The notes under the pieces were generated by a model. The model did not search any database. It was not told the origin of the DNA and saw nothing but the letters and a program-made list of their open reading frames with translations. From Sitta carolinensis (Eukaryota > Chordata > Aves > Passeriformes > Sittidae): 64,000 nt of DNA. Made by a program: the position numbers and the translations under genes. Positions 46,180 to 57,585 of the stretch are shown in pieces (within the stretch, counting starts at the first letter, position 1; every line of letters begins with the position of its first letter). Location of the stretch: positions 18,512,028 to 18,576,027 of the forward strand of contig JAVUNC010000006.1 in NCBI GenBank assembly GCA_032173965.1, given 5' to 3'.

Positions 46180-46520
46180 AGGAGCGGGCTGCCGAGTGAT
46201 GGGGCAAACAGAAACAGCCCCCCCTCCCCAAAGGGGACTGGACCCCTGCCTGTCCTTCTGCCCTGGGTCACTCCCCTGCCCTCTGGGACTGGCCGGGGGT
46301 CGCTCTGGGTCGCCCCCTCCTCCCCGGGTAAAACCAGCGGCGCGCCGCATGGACAGGATTCTGTTCGTGCTGGTCACCACGTTCGGAGGTTCTGCTCGGA
46401 ACCAATAAAGCTTGTTAACCGAACCTCGACAGAATCGGTTTCTTTCTTCGCTGATGGTCGAACTTCCCTGCTCTCCAGCCGGTGATACGGTCTCCAGGGT
46501 CTGCTGCCCCGCCCGGACCC
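46180..46520 (+). mobile_element. Probable solo LTR of an endogenous retrovirus
   Basis: A non-repetitive CpG-containing segment between two arrays. It has tctgttcgtgctggtcacca, then an AATAAA signal at 46404-46409 in accaataaagcttgttaacc, then gaacctcgacagaatcggtt and ctttcttcgctgatggtcga. This order (U3, polyadenylation signal, R/U5) fits an avian retroviral LTR on the plus strand. The ends are not exact and no target-site duplication is visible. No viral genes are present. Confidence 0.5.
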
Positions 46521-46744
46521 CGGCCTTGCCTCCTTTGGCGGGCCACGTGGCACTGCTGAGGAAAGTATCCTGTGGAAAATAATCCAGAGCTGCCTTCCCC
46601 ACGCAGGCACCACGGGGACCTGGATACAGTGACACGGCGTCGTTACAGCCCTGCCACCCCCGAGCCCCGAGCTGTCCCTGTGCCCCAGGGGGTGTCCGGG
46701 TGCTCCCCCTGTCCCTGCTGCCTCCAGCCCGGCTCTGTCCTGCT

Positions 46745-47360
46745 CCCCGGGGCTCTCCCAGCCCCAGTCCCACTCTGGGCTCTCCCAGCCCCAGCCCCAC
46801 TCTGGGCTCTCCCCAGTTTGCCCCAGCCCCACTCTGGGCTCTCCCCAGTTTGCCCCAGCCCCACTCTGGGCTCTCCCCACTTTGCCCCCAGCCCCACTCT
46901 GGGCTCTCCCAGCCCCAGCCCCACTCTGGGCTCTCCCAGCCCCAGCCCCACTCTGGGCTCTCCCCACTTTGCCCCCAGCCCCACTCTGGGCTCTCCCAGC
47001 CCCAGCCCCACTCTGGGCTCTCCCCAGTTTGCCCCAGCCCCACTCTGGGCTCTCCCCAGTTTGCCCCCAGCCCCACTCTGGGCTCTCCCCAGTTTGCCCC
47101 AGCCCCACTCTGGACTCTCCCCAGTTTGCCCCCAGCTCCGCTCTGGGCTCTCCCAGACCCACTCTGAGCTCTCCCCAGTTTGCCCCAGCCCCACTCTGGG
47201 CTCTCCCCAGTTTGCCCCCAGCCCCACTCTGGGCTCTCCCAGCCCCTGCCCCGCTCTGGGCTCTCCCCAGTTTGCCCCCAGCCCCACTCTGGGCTCTCCC
47301 CAGTTTGCCCCCAGCCCCACTCTGGGCTCTCCCCAGTTTGCCCCCAGCCCCGCTCTGGTC
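46745..47360. repeat. 27/32/33-bp minisatellite, about 21 copies
   Basis: Core ccccactctgggctctccc. Units are 27 bases when followed by agccccag and 32-33 when followed by cagtttgcc or cactttgcc. Long and short units are interspersed. Frames on both strands are open and repetitive. Confidence 0.95.
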
Positions 47361-47546
47361 CCTGCTGGGCTCTCCAGAGGGGCTGGGGGCTCCTGGCCCG
47401 GTGCCCCCACCACAGCATGGGGTGAGATTCAGGGTTCTGCCCACCCAAAGCCCCCATGGCTCTGGATCCCCCATCCCTTTCAGCAGCCCCTGGTGCTGCT
47501 GCACCATCGTGGGAGAGAAAAGTCATGTTTTGTGTGCAGAGGACAC

Positions 47547-47609
47547 AAATATATATATATATATCTATATATATATATCTATATCTATATATATATATAT
47601 ATATATATC
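47547..47609. repeat. (TA)n microsatellite with C interruptions
   Basis: atatatatatatctatat and related runs, 63 bases. It is self-complementary and able to form cruciforms. Confidence 0.95.
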
Positions 47610-49614
47610 TGTTAAAACAGCTATTTCTGCCAGTTATTTGTGAAATGTCCCCCAGGGCAAGGTAAAGTTTTGCCAAAGGTTTTTGCTTTCTTACTGCAAC
47701 GTGTTTGAAGTTAAAGACACAACTTGGGCTCCCTTTTACTCTCCCTGCTGCCTTGTTTTAATTTCAATGAGTTCACTAATTTATTCTACGTGCTAAATGA
47801 TGGCTCTGGCTGTCACAACAGCAATGCAGGCAGCAAGAGAGTTGATGAATTGCATGTCACAGGAGCCAGATCAATAAATATCGGAGTGTGTGGAAAATGG
47901 AACTGCAGAAGGCTGTTCAGATGTGGTAGGTTTATATCAAAGGCCACAGCAATACCTGCGGGCATCGAGGGAGCACCTTCAGTTACACATTAACTGGAAC
48001 ATTCTCATTGCACCGAGCAGCTCCACCAAAATAAAAGGGTTTTCTGGTAATGTGCTGATGGTGTTAATTTTTAAACAGAATTCTGTTTCGCTGAAATAAA
48101 GATGTCTTGTTACCTTTACTTCAAGTGTGTAATTTCTCAGAGATCTGTCATATTAATTTGATGCTATTTAGGCTTAGATTTGATTATAATGTTTTGACAG
48201 GTGTCAAATGTCATGTGTCAAAGTACTGTAACATTGATCCCACGGGAATCAGGAGCTTTTCATATCTGCATAGCTGAGGATTAAATATAAAACACCTCCG
48301 AACAAGGATGGAAATCTCTCTGTGAGCCTTGGAACAGTCTGTCAGGAGGAGATGCCAGACTGCAGCCCCGGGGCTGGGGAGCAGAGCCTGCCTGGGGTTG
48401 TGCTGATGGAGAAAATCCGGATTACCCGGGATGTGGGCTCACTGGAATTTGGCGTCACGCTCTCCCAGACAGCCAGGGGAGCTCCTTTCATGCTGCCTTG
48501 GGAGAGGAGGAAGGGTTTAAAATGCAGATTTGAGCTGCAGTTTGTCTGGGAGCGAAGGGCAGGAGAGGAGATCCCACCCCGAAGGTCCCTTTCTCCAGGC
48601 TCAGCGTTCCCAGAACTGCAGAAAAGGGGGACAGGGCTCTGCCTGGGGGTCCCTGCTGGGGGGGGGTGGCCCAGGGGGCACCAGGGGCTCCTCCCCAGGG
48701 CTGAGCTGCAGCCAAACTTTCCCTGAGATCCCAGGGGCCCTGAGCCACTTCCTTGGCTATTTGGGGGTTTGAAGGTGACCGAGGTGATCCTGCCCAGGGC
48801 CCTGGACACAGAACCTCCTGAGCTGGAAAAACCCATGGGGAAAAATCACCAAACCCAGCTGCACAGGGCAAGGCCAGGGATCCCCCCTGTGCCTTCCAGA
48901 GGAGAGAGATCTGAACCTCTTTTAGTCTGGAGCCCTCAGCCCTTGACCTGCCACTCTCTGCCCATATACAAAGTCACTCCTCTTTTCTAGAAGCCCCTTT
49001 AGGTCTCGGGAGGGGCTCTGGGGTCTGCCCAGAGCCTTCTCCTGGCCAAACCCCCCCAAATTCAGCCCTTCTCCTACACACAATGAGCTGAAGAAATTGG
49101 ATTTTTCATTTGCCACTCTGCCTAAATAAGCCCTTGGGAGAGTACTTGGACAGAGTCCTTTTAATGCCACTTTCCTTTTGACAGTCTGATCTTTATAAAA
49201 GGACTCCCAGGGGGTTCAGGAAATGGAGAAGATCAGTCTGGCTCGGCAAACCTCTGGTGCTGAGAGGATGCAGTTGTGGATTTTGGCACAGGGGATGGGA
49301 TGCTTGGAGGGTGGAACGGAGTTAGTTTATCACAGGACCTGCCCTCTGAGACAGAGCACACAGCCCCCAGTCTGCATTTATTCCTGCTCTTCTAGAATAC
49401 CCAGAGCCTCTTGGATTTATGGCATTAAAATCACTGGCATGAGCGTTCCTGAGGGATTCTCCCCGGGGGCTGTGAGCTCCCATCACTGTCAGGATGTGCT
49501 GCTGTCACACCCCTTGTGCAGATGGATGAACCAAAACCACACTGATTGGAGCTCCTCACCCTCAGAATGGTGTCTGGGGGGCAGTGTGTGTCTGTCACCA
49601 GCTGCTGGAACCGG
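47610..49614. other. AT-rich conserved-style block, then GC-rich
   Basis: 47650-48310 is complex, AT-rich and repeat-free, the best candidate conserved non-coding element in the window (see the motif cluster at 48181-48223). 48310-49614 is GC-richer with no exon I can support. Confidence 0.45.
48181..48223. promoter_or_regulatory. Candidate enhancer motif cluster (TALE/E-box)
   Basis: tgattataatg is followed by tttgacaggtgtcaaa, a near-palindrome (14 of 16) made of two TGACA half-sites of the MEIS/TGIF type around a CAGGTG E-box. Two more TGTCA half-sites follow at 48209-48213 and 48216-48220. Function is inferred from motif density only. Confidence 0.35.
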
Positions 49615-49845
49615 CTGGGGCAGTGCTCTTTATCTTATTATATTTTATTTGTATTTTTACCATGGCCCACCCCTCACAACTCCAGGGGTCTCCACTGTGC
49701 ATGTCAAACCCAGCTGGGGCAGTGCTCTTTATCTTTTTATCTTTTATTTGTATTTTTGCCACGGCCCACCCCTCCCAGCTCCGGGGTCTCCTCTGTGCAT
49801 GCCCAGCTGTCAAACCCAGCTGGGGCAGTGTTCTTTATCCCTGCC
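49615..49845. repeat. 99/106-bp tandem repeat, 2.3 copies
   Basis: ctggggcagtgctctttatc starts at 49615 and 49714, and a third partial copy (ctggggcagtgttctttatc) at 49820. Each unit has an AT-rich half (tttatttgtatttttaccat) and a GC-rich half. Confidence 0.93.
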
Positions 49846-50073
49846 AGGACCCATCCTGCCTCCAGCACGGATCTGCTGCCCAGGGGCCACTGAGTGTCCC
49901 TGCAGGGCTGAGAAAATTCCATGCTGCCCCTGGCAGAGGCTGTGCCCAGGGCAGGAGCCCAGCATTCCTGCCGGGACAGCCTGGGAGCTGTGGCAGCCAG
50001 GGCAGCCTTTCCAGGGCATTGCCAGAGGCAGCCCAGGATCAGCTGTGTCCAGGGGCTCTGCAGAGGGAATCTG
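49846..50073. other. GC-rich spacer
   Basis: Unique GC-rich sequence with no gene signal. Confidence 0.4.
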
Positions 50074-50240
50074 CCCCTTCCCGCAGGATCCCTGTCCCGG
50101 CACAGCCCCCTCTGCCCCTTCCCGCAGGATCCCTGTCCCGGCACAGCCCCTCTGCCCCTTCCCGCAGGATCCCTGTCCCGGCACAGCCCCCTCTGCCCCT
50201 TCCCGCAGGATCCCTGTCCCGGCACAGCCCCTCTGCCCCT
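50074..50240. repeat. 41-bp minisatellite, 4 copies
   Basis: ccgcaggatccctgtcccgg starts at 50081, 50122, 50162 and 50203 (spacing 41, 40, 41), followed by cacagccccctctgcccctt. Confidence 0.95.
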
Positions 50241-50634
50241 GCAGCAGCTCCAGCCCCAGGGGATGGCTCTGCCCCAGCCCCGACCCACGGCGGGCAGGGG
50301 GGATTCTGACTCTGCCAGGGCTGCCCTTGGGTCTCTCTATTTTTAATTTAATATAAAGAATAATTCTTATTGTTTGCTGCATTTTTATTGTCATTCTCCT
50401 CAGGAAGCACTGTCCGTGCTGTCCCTGGATCTGTGCCTGAGAGCCCCTGCATTTCACAATCACAATAATCCACAGGGAGGGGGTTGCATTCTCCATCCCA
50501 GGGAGGCTCCTGCCCTCCTCAGCACACACCTGTCCTGCAAACCAGCACAAACGGGGAGAATCAGACCCTGGGAGTGGGGCAGCAGCAAAAGGGGCTCAGG
50601 CTCAGAGCCAGGCTGGGCAGACATCGCTGCCAGA
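50241..50634. other. Single-copy spacer
   Basis: Mixed, with a short AT-rich part at 50335-50395. No gene is supported. Confidence 0.4.
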
Positions 50635-50745
50635 GGAGGGCTGGAGCAGCCTGGGGCAGCGGGAGGTGTCCCTGCCGTGGCAGGGGGGGAATAAATGGGA
50701 TTTAAGGTCCCTTCCCACCCAAGCCATTCCGTGAGTCTCTGCTCC
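50635..50745 (+). mobile_element. Short CR1 3'-end fragment
   Basis: gctggagcagcctggggcag, cgggaggtgtccctgccgtg and taaggtcccttcccacccaa, then ccattccgtgagtctctg, are the last 110 bases of a sense CR1 with a decayed tail. Confidence 0.8.
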
Positions 50746-50929
50746 TCCCGTTCCTGCCACCGTGCCACTCTGCATAGGAGAACACCACGGGACGACTGCC
50801 AAGCACTTGGGTTTCAGATTTTTGCCAGAAATGGCTCCAGTTCTCGCTAATAATTGTCATTAATCTTGGCAAACGGCTGGGTGCAGAGCAGCGGGCACGG
50901 CGCCGTTCAGTCAAAGCCTGGCCCGGAGC

Positions 50930-50965
50930 CCTGAAGAGTTTTCCAACCTTAACGATTCTGTGCCT
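50930..50965 (+). mobile_element. Relic of a CR1-type 3' end
   Basis: gagttttccaaccttaacga followed by ttctgtgcc matches the terminus of another CR1 subfamily. Too short for certainty. Confidence 0.4.
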
Positions 50966-52259
50966 TGGGGGCTCCGGGGCTGGGAGGAGGAGCAGCATCC
51001 TGCTCCACCAGGAGCTCAGGGGCGGAGGGAAGGGTTTGGAATTCCTGCCTTTGGAAGTGCAGAGAGCAGGGTGTGCTCCGCCGGGGGATGGACCCCGGCC
51101 CGGCTCTGCACACCTCCGATACTGCCTGGGAAAGGAAACCCTCTCCCCCCAGTCAGAGGCAGAGCATTTCCCCAGGATTCCCCCTCGGAAGGAGGAGAGA
51201 GGAGTCTCAGTTTCCCAGAGAGAGCAGTGAACACAGAAATGCAGAATCCTGCAAGAATTTCCCGTACTGAGGGAGATTATTCCATATTCAAAGCACCTTG
51301 AGGTGTCAGGAACTCGCCCAAACCCAGAGCTCGAGCTCAGCTGCTGCACTTCATCAAACACTTCTGGGGATTGTCATTATTTCCAGTGGGACTTGAACTT
51401 CAGGAATAACCCAAAGTGCTCCAAGCGCCCTGAGCTCTGGGACTGCTGCTGTCCAAATATCCACGTGAGTCCTGGGGTTCCTTCATTTCCTCAGGTTTTT
51501 CATCTCCTTCCCAAGGTATCACTGTGGGTTCAAGCTGAGTGCAAGGATAACCACATGAAAAATGAATATATTCATGTAAACCCAGAAATAATCTCATCTC
51601 TTACAGAGCCAATATTTTCATGGCAAGAAAGGAAATAAAATATATATATTTGCTATCCAAACCAAATAGCACAAATCCTAACATGCCCAAAACAATTCTA
51701 ATTTAATTATGCAAAAAAGGCTCCTACCCTTAATAACAAATCATTATCTGAAGAAAATCTGAATTGGCTTTTGCACTGTCAAAATATGAACTCCTTTTCA
51801 TGGCAAGCAAAATGCAACATGCAAAATGTGTCTGGTAAATTAAAAATCTGTTATTAGAACTTGCAGACAGGAGCTGGAAGAAGCCACATAGTTAAAAATC
51901 TGTTTTCCAAGATGAATAAATACTGGTTTACCCTCTCCCTCTGTCTTTCATGGTGCCCTTCCTCCCTCCTCCTCCCTCTCAGCTCCTTTCCCACTCAGCT
52001 TCTCACTACATAATTAACTTTTGGAGTTTAATTTTTCTCCTGGTTCTGGAAGAATGAGCTGTTCAGGACACAATTCACATTTTCTGTGCTGTGCAGGGAC
52101 TCTCTGGGAGAAAACCAGGCAGGGTCTGTGTGTGAGTCGGGTGCTCTGCAGATGAAATTGCTGCTGCCTCGGCTTCCAAACCCCTCTTGGCCACGGCACT
52201 TGAGAGTCAGAGCCCTTTGGAGCGTGCAGGGGATCTGCCCAGAGCCAGCCAGGACCTGC
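50966..52259. other. Single-copy spacer, AT-rich 51540-52080
   Basis: GC-rich to 51340, then AT-rich and conserved-looking to 52080. No exon is supported. Confidence 0.45.
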
Positions 52260-52558
52260 CCGAGGGCAGCACCCTGCCCGAGGGTCCTGGAAGGGACTGA
52301 GGGCAGCACCCTGCCCGAGGGTCCTGGAAGGGAATGAGGGCAGCACCCTGCCAGAGAGTCCTGGAAGGGACTGAGGGCAGCACCCTGCCCGAGGGTCCTG
52401 GAAGGGACTGAGGGCAGGATCCTGCCAGAGGGTCCTGGAAGGGACTGAGGGCAGCACCCTGCCCGAGGGTCCTGGAATGGACTGAGGGCAGGATCCTGCC
52501 AGAGGGTCCTGGAAGGGACTGAGGGCAGCACCCTGCCAGAGAGTCCTGGAAGGGACTT
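52260..52558. repeat. 37-bp minisatellite, 8 copies, fused to a CR1 3' end
   Basis: Unit parts gagggcagcaccctgcccga and gggtcctggaagggact recur every 37 bases, with acc/gat and cccga/ccaga variants. The last unit runs without a break into ttcaaatcccatttattgca, the start of the antisense CR1 body. tcctggaagggact is itself a plausible CR1 terminal sequence. Confidence 0.95.
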
Positions 52559-52865
52559 CAAATCCCATTTATTGCACCCCTGATGGGCAGGGACCCCTCC
52601 CACTGTCCCAGGGTCCAACCCCAGTGTCCAACTGGGACATTCCAGGGATCCAGGGGCAGCCACAGCTGCTCTGGCAATCCCAGCCCAGACAGCAATTCCC
52701 AATTCCCAATCTCCCCTTTCCCAGTTCCCATCCATTCCCTGGGTGCTGTCCCCCCATCCCTTGTCCCCAGTCCCTCCCCAGCTCTCCTGCAGCCCCTCCA
52801 GGCTCTGAGCTCTCCCTGGAGCCTTCTCCTCTCCAGGGAACATTCCCAGCTCTCCCAGTCTAGCT
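52545..52865 (-). mobile_element. CR1 LINE 3'-end fragment
   Basis: gggacttcaaatcccattta, tgatgggcagggacccctcc, gacattccagggatccaggg, cagctctcctgcagcccctc and ctctccctggagccttctcc are in antisense order, extending to gaacattcccagctctccca. It is on the minus strand with the 3' end at the left, touching the 37-bp array. Confidence 0.92.
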
Positions 52866-53343
52866 CCAGAGGGGCTCCAGCCTCACACGGGAATTTAGGG
52901 AAGGCAGATGAAAACCTGGCAAATTCTGCAGCACTGGCAGAGCTCCGGACCAGGAGAAGGAAATCTTTAAACTGATGGGACTTTAGGCTTCACATCGGGG
53001 ATAAAATCCCAGAATCTCTCAGGACAAACCATTGCTCTGAGACCAGACTCCCTCAGCAACAGGAGCTGTCAGTGCCTGGATTCTGCTCCTGAGCAGGGCA
53101 GGAGGAGCCTCTGGGATAACCAGGGTGGAGAGCTGCTCTCCAATCCCTCCTCCTCGAGGAGGAGAGTAAATCCAATTTCCTGAAGCAGCTGGGTCTGGAA
53201 AGAGCCACTCAGGACTGACCCCCATGGGATCCAGGAGCACCTGGGAGCCTCCACATCCAGGGATATTCCGGCAGGCAGAGGGGGTGAACTCCGCAGCCCC
53301 GCAGCCCCGGGTAATTAAAGACAGGCTGATGAGGGCTGCGGAC
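52866..53343. other. Single-copy spacer
   Basis: Mixed composition with no gene signal. Confidence 0.4.
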
Positions 53344-53612
53344 AGCAGGGATTTGGGAGAGCAGGAGACACAGGGAAGGGCAGCAGGGATTTGGGAGAGC
53401 AGGAGGCATAGGGATGGGCAGCAGGGATTTGGGAGAGCAGGAGGCACAGGGACAGAGAGCAGGGATTTGGGAGAGCAGGAGGCACAGGGACAGAGCAGGA
53501 GGCACAGGGACAGAGCAGGGATTTATTTGGGAGAGCAGGAGGCACAGGGACAGAGCAGGAGGCACAGGGACAGAGCAGGGATTTATTTGGGAGAGCAGGA
53601 GGCACAGGGAGC
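53344..53612. repeat. 38-bp minisatellite with an 18-20-bp sub-unit, 6 copies
   Basis: cagggatttgggagagcagg starts at 53346, 53384, 53422, 53460, 53516 and 53576. The last spacings (56 and 60) contain an extra copy of cagagcaggaggcacaggga, and the two last units gain a ttat insertion. Confidence 0.93.
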
Positions 53613-55157
53613 TGGGCCAGCTCTCCGCAGGGATCACAGCTCCGACAGCCTCAGGAACAGCGGGACTGACTCCCGGCGCTGTCTGGGTTTCTCTCTGGGT
53701 TTGCAGCCGGAGCAGATCACCAGCCCGGGCCGCTAATCGGATTATTCAGGAGCGGTTCCCGGCGCAGAGCCCGCCCTGGGCTGCGGGGTGAATGTGCAGG
53801 TGAGATCCGAGAGCAGGGATGTGACAAACGCTGACAGGAGCTGCACACGGCTGGCAGCGCTGCCGGGATGGCGGTGGCAAACAAAGGACGTGTTAACACA
53901 GATGAGTGTCAAACCCACCTGCAGGACAGCGGGGAGGTGACAGCGAGGAGGAAAAGGAGCAGGAAATCATCACCGGGCTCAGAATTAACTCCTCATTTGA
54001 TACCAGACTTAAGATAATTCCCGGGATGGATAAAGATGTTCTATTTCTAAAAATAAAAGCACTGGTAAGAGAAATCCTGGCTCAGGGAGTTGTGCAAGCA
54101 CCTGAGAACAGAGACTGAGACAGAAATCCAGACATTTTCAGGAAATGTCCCATAAATTCCGAGTTCAGAGTGTGGCTGGGGTGCAGGAAGGGTTTGTCCC
54201 CATCCCTGGGTTGGACAATGCAGGAGGAGAGGTTTGTCCCCATCCCTGGGGGAGAAGAATTGGCAGGAGGAGCTGCTGTCAGAGTGGTCAGAGAGCTGGT
54301 GGAAATCACCGGGGCAGCTCCTCAGGGGAGCTGGAGGCTCCCTGGGTGGATGTACTGGCAAAGCTGGGACAGGGTGACAAAGGAGCCACGAGGGGACAGA
54401 GCAGGAGAGAAATAAGCAGCTGCCTGTGACACTGGGATTCCTCCCCTGGCTGGGAGAGAGGCTGGTAGCCCTCGTGTGTCCCTTCCCCAGGGCTGCTGCA
54501 CAAATCTGGGGCTGCAAAGGAAATTTGGTCTTGATTTAAGGCAGGGACAAGTGTGACTGCAGGCCAGCTCAGAGCAGCTCTGTGAGATGGGGCTCGTAAT
54601 GTCCTGACTCGCAGCAATGTGACCTTTTTGGAAAGCATTTGTTCTTGGAGGCAGGAATTAATACATCTTCCTGTTCCATGCTGGAACAGCTCCTCCAAAG
54701 CGCCTCCAAAATCCCCAGCAGAGAGTGTCAAGCCCATCACTGGCTGAAAAATTCCCTCCATAGGATTTCTCCAAGCAAGAAAGAAAACCATTACATTCAG
54801 AGACATTCATAAAACAAGCAACACTTGAAAGGACCTTGAAAACACTGAGCTGCTTTGGTCTGACCCATTAGGAAAAAGCCCTTTTTCCCCAGTGGATTGA
54901 AGTGAGGGGAGTGGGGGGTACATGCCATGGAAATGTCAGGGAGTGTGGAGGGTTTCACACGTGCTCAGCAGCAGCGAGGCACAGCAGAGCCCTTTAACAC
55001 TGTGAGAAGGGCAGGAAAACCTCGCTGGGAGCACTGAGGGAGCTCCTCAAACACAGAGACACCCCAGGAAGGAATTCTCCCCATTTCTCTGGGCAGCAAA
55101 GGGGGTGTGGTGCAGGCAGCAGAGTCAGACATGGCACTGCAGAGACAGCATTCATTC
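53613..55157. other. Single-copy spacer
   Basis: Mixed. A 40-base segment with ggtttgtccccatccctggg is duplicated at about 54188 and 54228. No exon is supported. Confidence 0.45.
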
Positions 55158-55375
55158 CCTCCCAGAGACACCCCATTCCCACCAAGACACCATTCCCACG
55201 AACAGACACCATTCCCACCCAGACATCATTCCCACCCAGACATCATTCCCACCCAGACACCATTCCCTCCCTGACACCGTTCCCACCCAGACACCATTCC
55301 CATGAACAGACACCATTCCTATCCAGACACACCATTCCCACCCAGACATCATTCCCACCCAGACACCATTCCCAG
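55158..55375. repeat. 17-bp minisatellite, about 12 copies
   Basis: Units agacaccattcccaccc and agacatcattcccaccc recur every 17 bases (55211, 55228, 55245 and on); two carry a small gaa insertion. Confidence 0.94.
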
Positions 55376-55899
55376 CAGTCCAGGTCCCAGAATTGTAGGA
55401 TTTGAGGAGGGGCTCAGTGGCTGGGCACTGGCAGGGCTGCAGAGGGCAGTGGGATTCCAGATCGTGCAGCCGAGGGCAGGGAAGGAGTCTCTGCACCGCC
55501 TCAGCCTGTGCCAGTCCTGCCATGCCCCTGATCCTTCAATTAACAGGGAATTTGCTCACTAATCATGCCCCAGACTGCAGCTCAGGCTGCAGGCAGACTC
55601 CTTCTGTTTTAATCTTCCTTAGAGACCTGTCAGGCTTGGAGTGTCAGCCTCTTCTCTGGAATGAATTCCTGAATCCCAGTGTCACGTTGCAGGGGTTTGG
55701 CACGGCAGGCAGGACAGGGAACTGTGGCTGCCCAGGGACCCGCAGAGGGAGGCTGGGTGCAGCACAGAGCGGCTGCTGTGCCCCTCAGCTGCAGTCTGAT
55801 CTTCTAGGCCTGAGGTTTCTGAGTTTCTGAACTCAGTCTCTTCGTGGTGTTTGGGTTTCAGAAGACCTTGTTCCCACAGAATTGACACAAACATCCCAA
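55376..55899. other. Single-copy spacer
   Basis: Mixed composition with no gene signal. Confidence 0.4.
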
Positions 55900-56120
55900 G
55901 TGTTATTGTAACGAGAGTGATGTTTTAGATTCTTTTCTGTGGGATGGACTTGTCTCTATCCATCGGTTTGGGCCAATGGTTAGAAGAGTTCTGGCACTCT
56001 TCTGACCAGTGAGAGTGGCCTGTTCTTAAAAGGTAAATAAGGAGGGCAGTTGTTTTAATAAAACAGAGTCAGATACAGTTTTTTATAATGAAGTCTCATG
56101 TCGTTTGTTCATCACCCACA
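55900..56120 (+). mobile_element. Possible LTR relic
   Basis: Starts tgttattgtaacgagagtga and ends near catcacccacagcgacactc. It contains taaaaggtaaataaggaggg (TATA-like) and ttgttttaataaaacagagt (AATAAA at about 56058). Promoter plus polyadenylation signal in about 200 bases fits an LTR, but the identity is not certain. Confidence 0.4.
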
Positions 56121-56558
56121 GCGACACTCAGCCGTGCTGGCAGTGCCACCCGGGGCTGAGCCGCTCCCTGGGCAGCTGGGCTGAGGGGCTGCTTTGGGTC
56201 TGCTGAGCTTTACTGGGGTCTCTCCCAAAAACCTCAAAATTACAGACAATCCAGGGAATAAATCCACCCCAGAAGTTCATCTTGGAGTCTGTCCCTTTCT
56301 GTGTAAGGAGCGTTTATTTAGGCTTTGCCAAGATGGACGTGGTTTGGTGCTGTTGGCTTGGAAATGCCAGGCTGGATATTCCAGTGGCCTGGGCTCTGAA
56401 CTCCACAGGGAAAACGGCTGGGAAATCCGGGGGGGCTGGGGGCTTCCGGGAAAGCTGATGTCCCCAAAAGATCCAGCTCATTTTCCTGTCACAGCTCATT
56501 CCAGAGGACACTGGGGTTTATCCTTGTGCCGGCCCCAAGGCAGCCGGAGCTCCCCGAG
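56121..56558. other. Single-copy spacer
   Basis: GC-moderate sequence before the 50/52-bp array. The long plus frame that starts here (56194) is open mainly because of the array downstream. Confidence 0.4.
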
Positions 56559-56559
56559 G

Positions 56560-57580
56560 GTGGAATTGTTGGGGTGTGCTGTTGCCATTCCCTGGAATTG
56601 TGATTACAGGTGGGATTGTTGGGGTGTCCTGTCCCCCCCATTCCCTGGAATTGTGGTTACAGGTGGGATTGTTGGGGTGTGCTGTCCCCCTCTGTCCCTG
56701 GAATTGTGGTTACAGGTGGGATTGTTGGGGTGTCCTGTCCCCTTTCCCTGGAATTGTGGTTACAGTGGGATTGTTGGGGTGTGCAGTCCCCATTCCCTGG
56801 AATTGTGGTTACAGGTGGGATTGTTGGGGTGTCCTCTCCCCCCATTTCCTGGAATTGTGGTTACAGGTGGGATTGTTGGGGTGTCCTCTCCCCCCATTTC
56901 CTGGAATTGTGGTTACAGGTGGGATTGTTGGGGTGTGCAGTCCCCATTCCCTGGAATTGTGGTTACAGGTGGGATTGTTGGGGTGTCCTGTCCCCCCGTT
57001 CCCTGGAATTGTGGTTACAGGTGGGATTGTTGGGGTGTGCAGTCCCCATTCCCTGGAATTGTGGTTACAGGTGGGATTGTTGGGGTGTGCAGTCCCCATT
57101 CCCTGGAATTGTGGTTACAGGTGGGATTGTTGGGGTGTCCTCTCCCCCCATTTCCTGGAATTGTGGTTACAGGTGGGATTGTTGGGGTGTCCTCTCCCCC
57201 CATTTCCTGGAATTGTGGTTACAGGTGGGATTGTTGGGGTGTGCAGTCCCCATTCCCTGGAATTGTGGTTACAGGTGGGATTGTTGGGGTGTCCTGTCCC
57301 CCCGTTCCCTGGAATTGTGGTTACAGGTGGGATTGTTGGGGTGTGCAGTCCCCATTCCCTGGAATTGTGGTTACAGGTGGGATTGTTGGGGTGTGCAGTC
57401 CCCATTCCCTGGAATTGTGGTTACAGGTGGGATTGTTGGGGTGTGCAGTCCCCATTCCCTGGAATTGTGGTTACAGGTGGGATTGTTGGGGTGTGCAGTC
57501 CCCATTCCCTGGAATTGTGGTTACAGGTGGGATTGTTGGGGTGTCCTCTCCCCCCATTTCCTGGAATTGTGGTTACAGGC
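56560..57580. repeat. 50/52-bp minisatellite, 20 copies
   Basis: Unit parts are gtgggattgttggggtgt, a variable middle (gcagtccccattccc, 50-base form; cctctccccccatttcc, 52-base form) and tggaattgtggttacag. A 306-base block of six units is duplicated in order (56809-57099 against 57115-57405). Three plus frames are open for up to 595 codons. Nothing suggests selection on any of them. Confidence 0.97.
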
Positions 57581-57585
57581 ACAGA

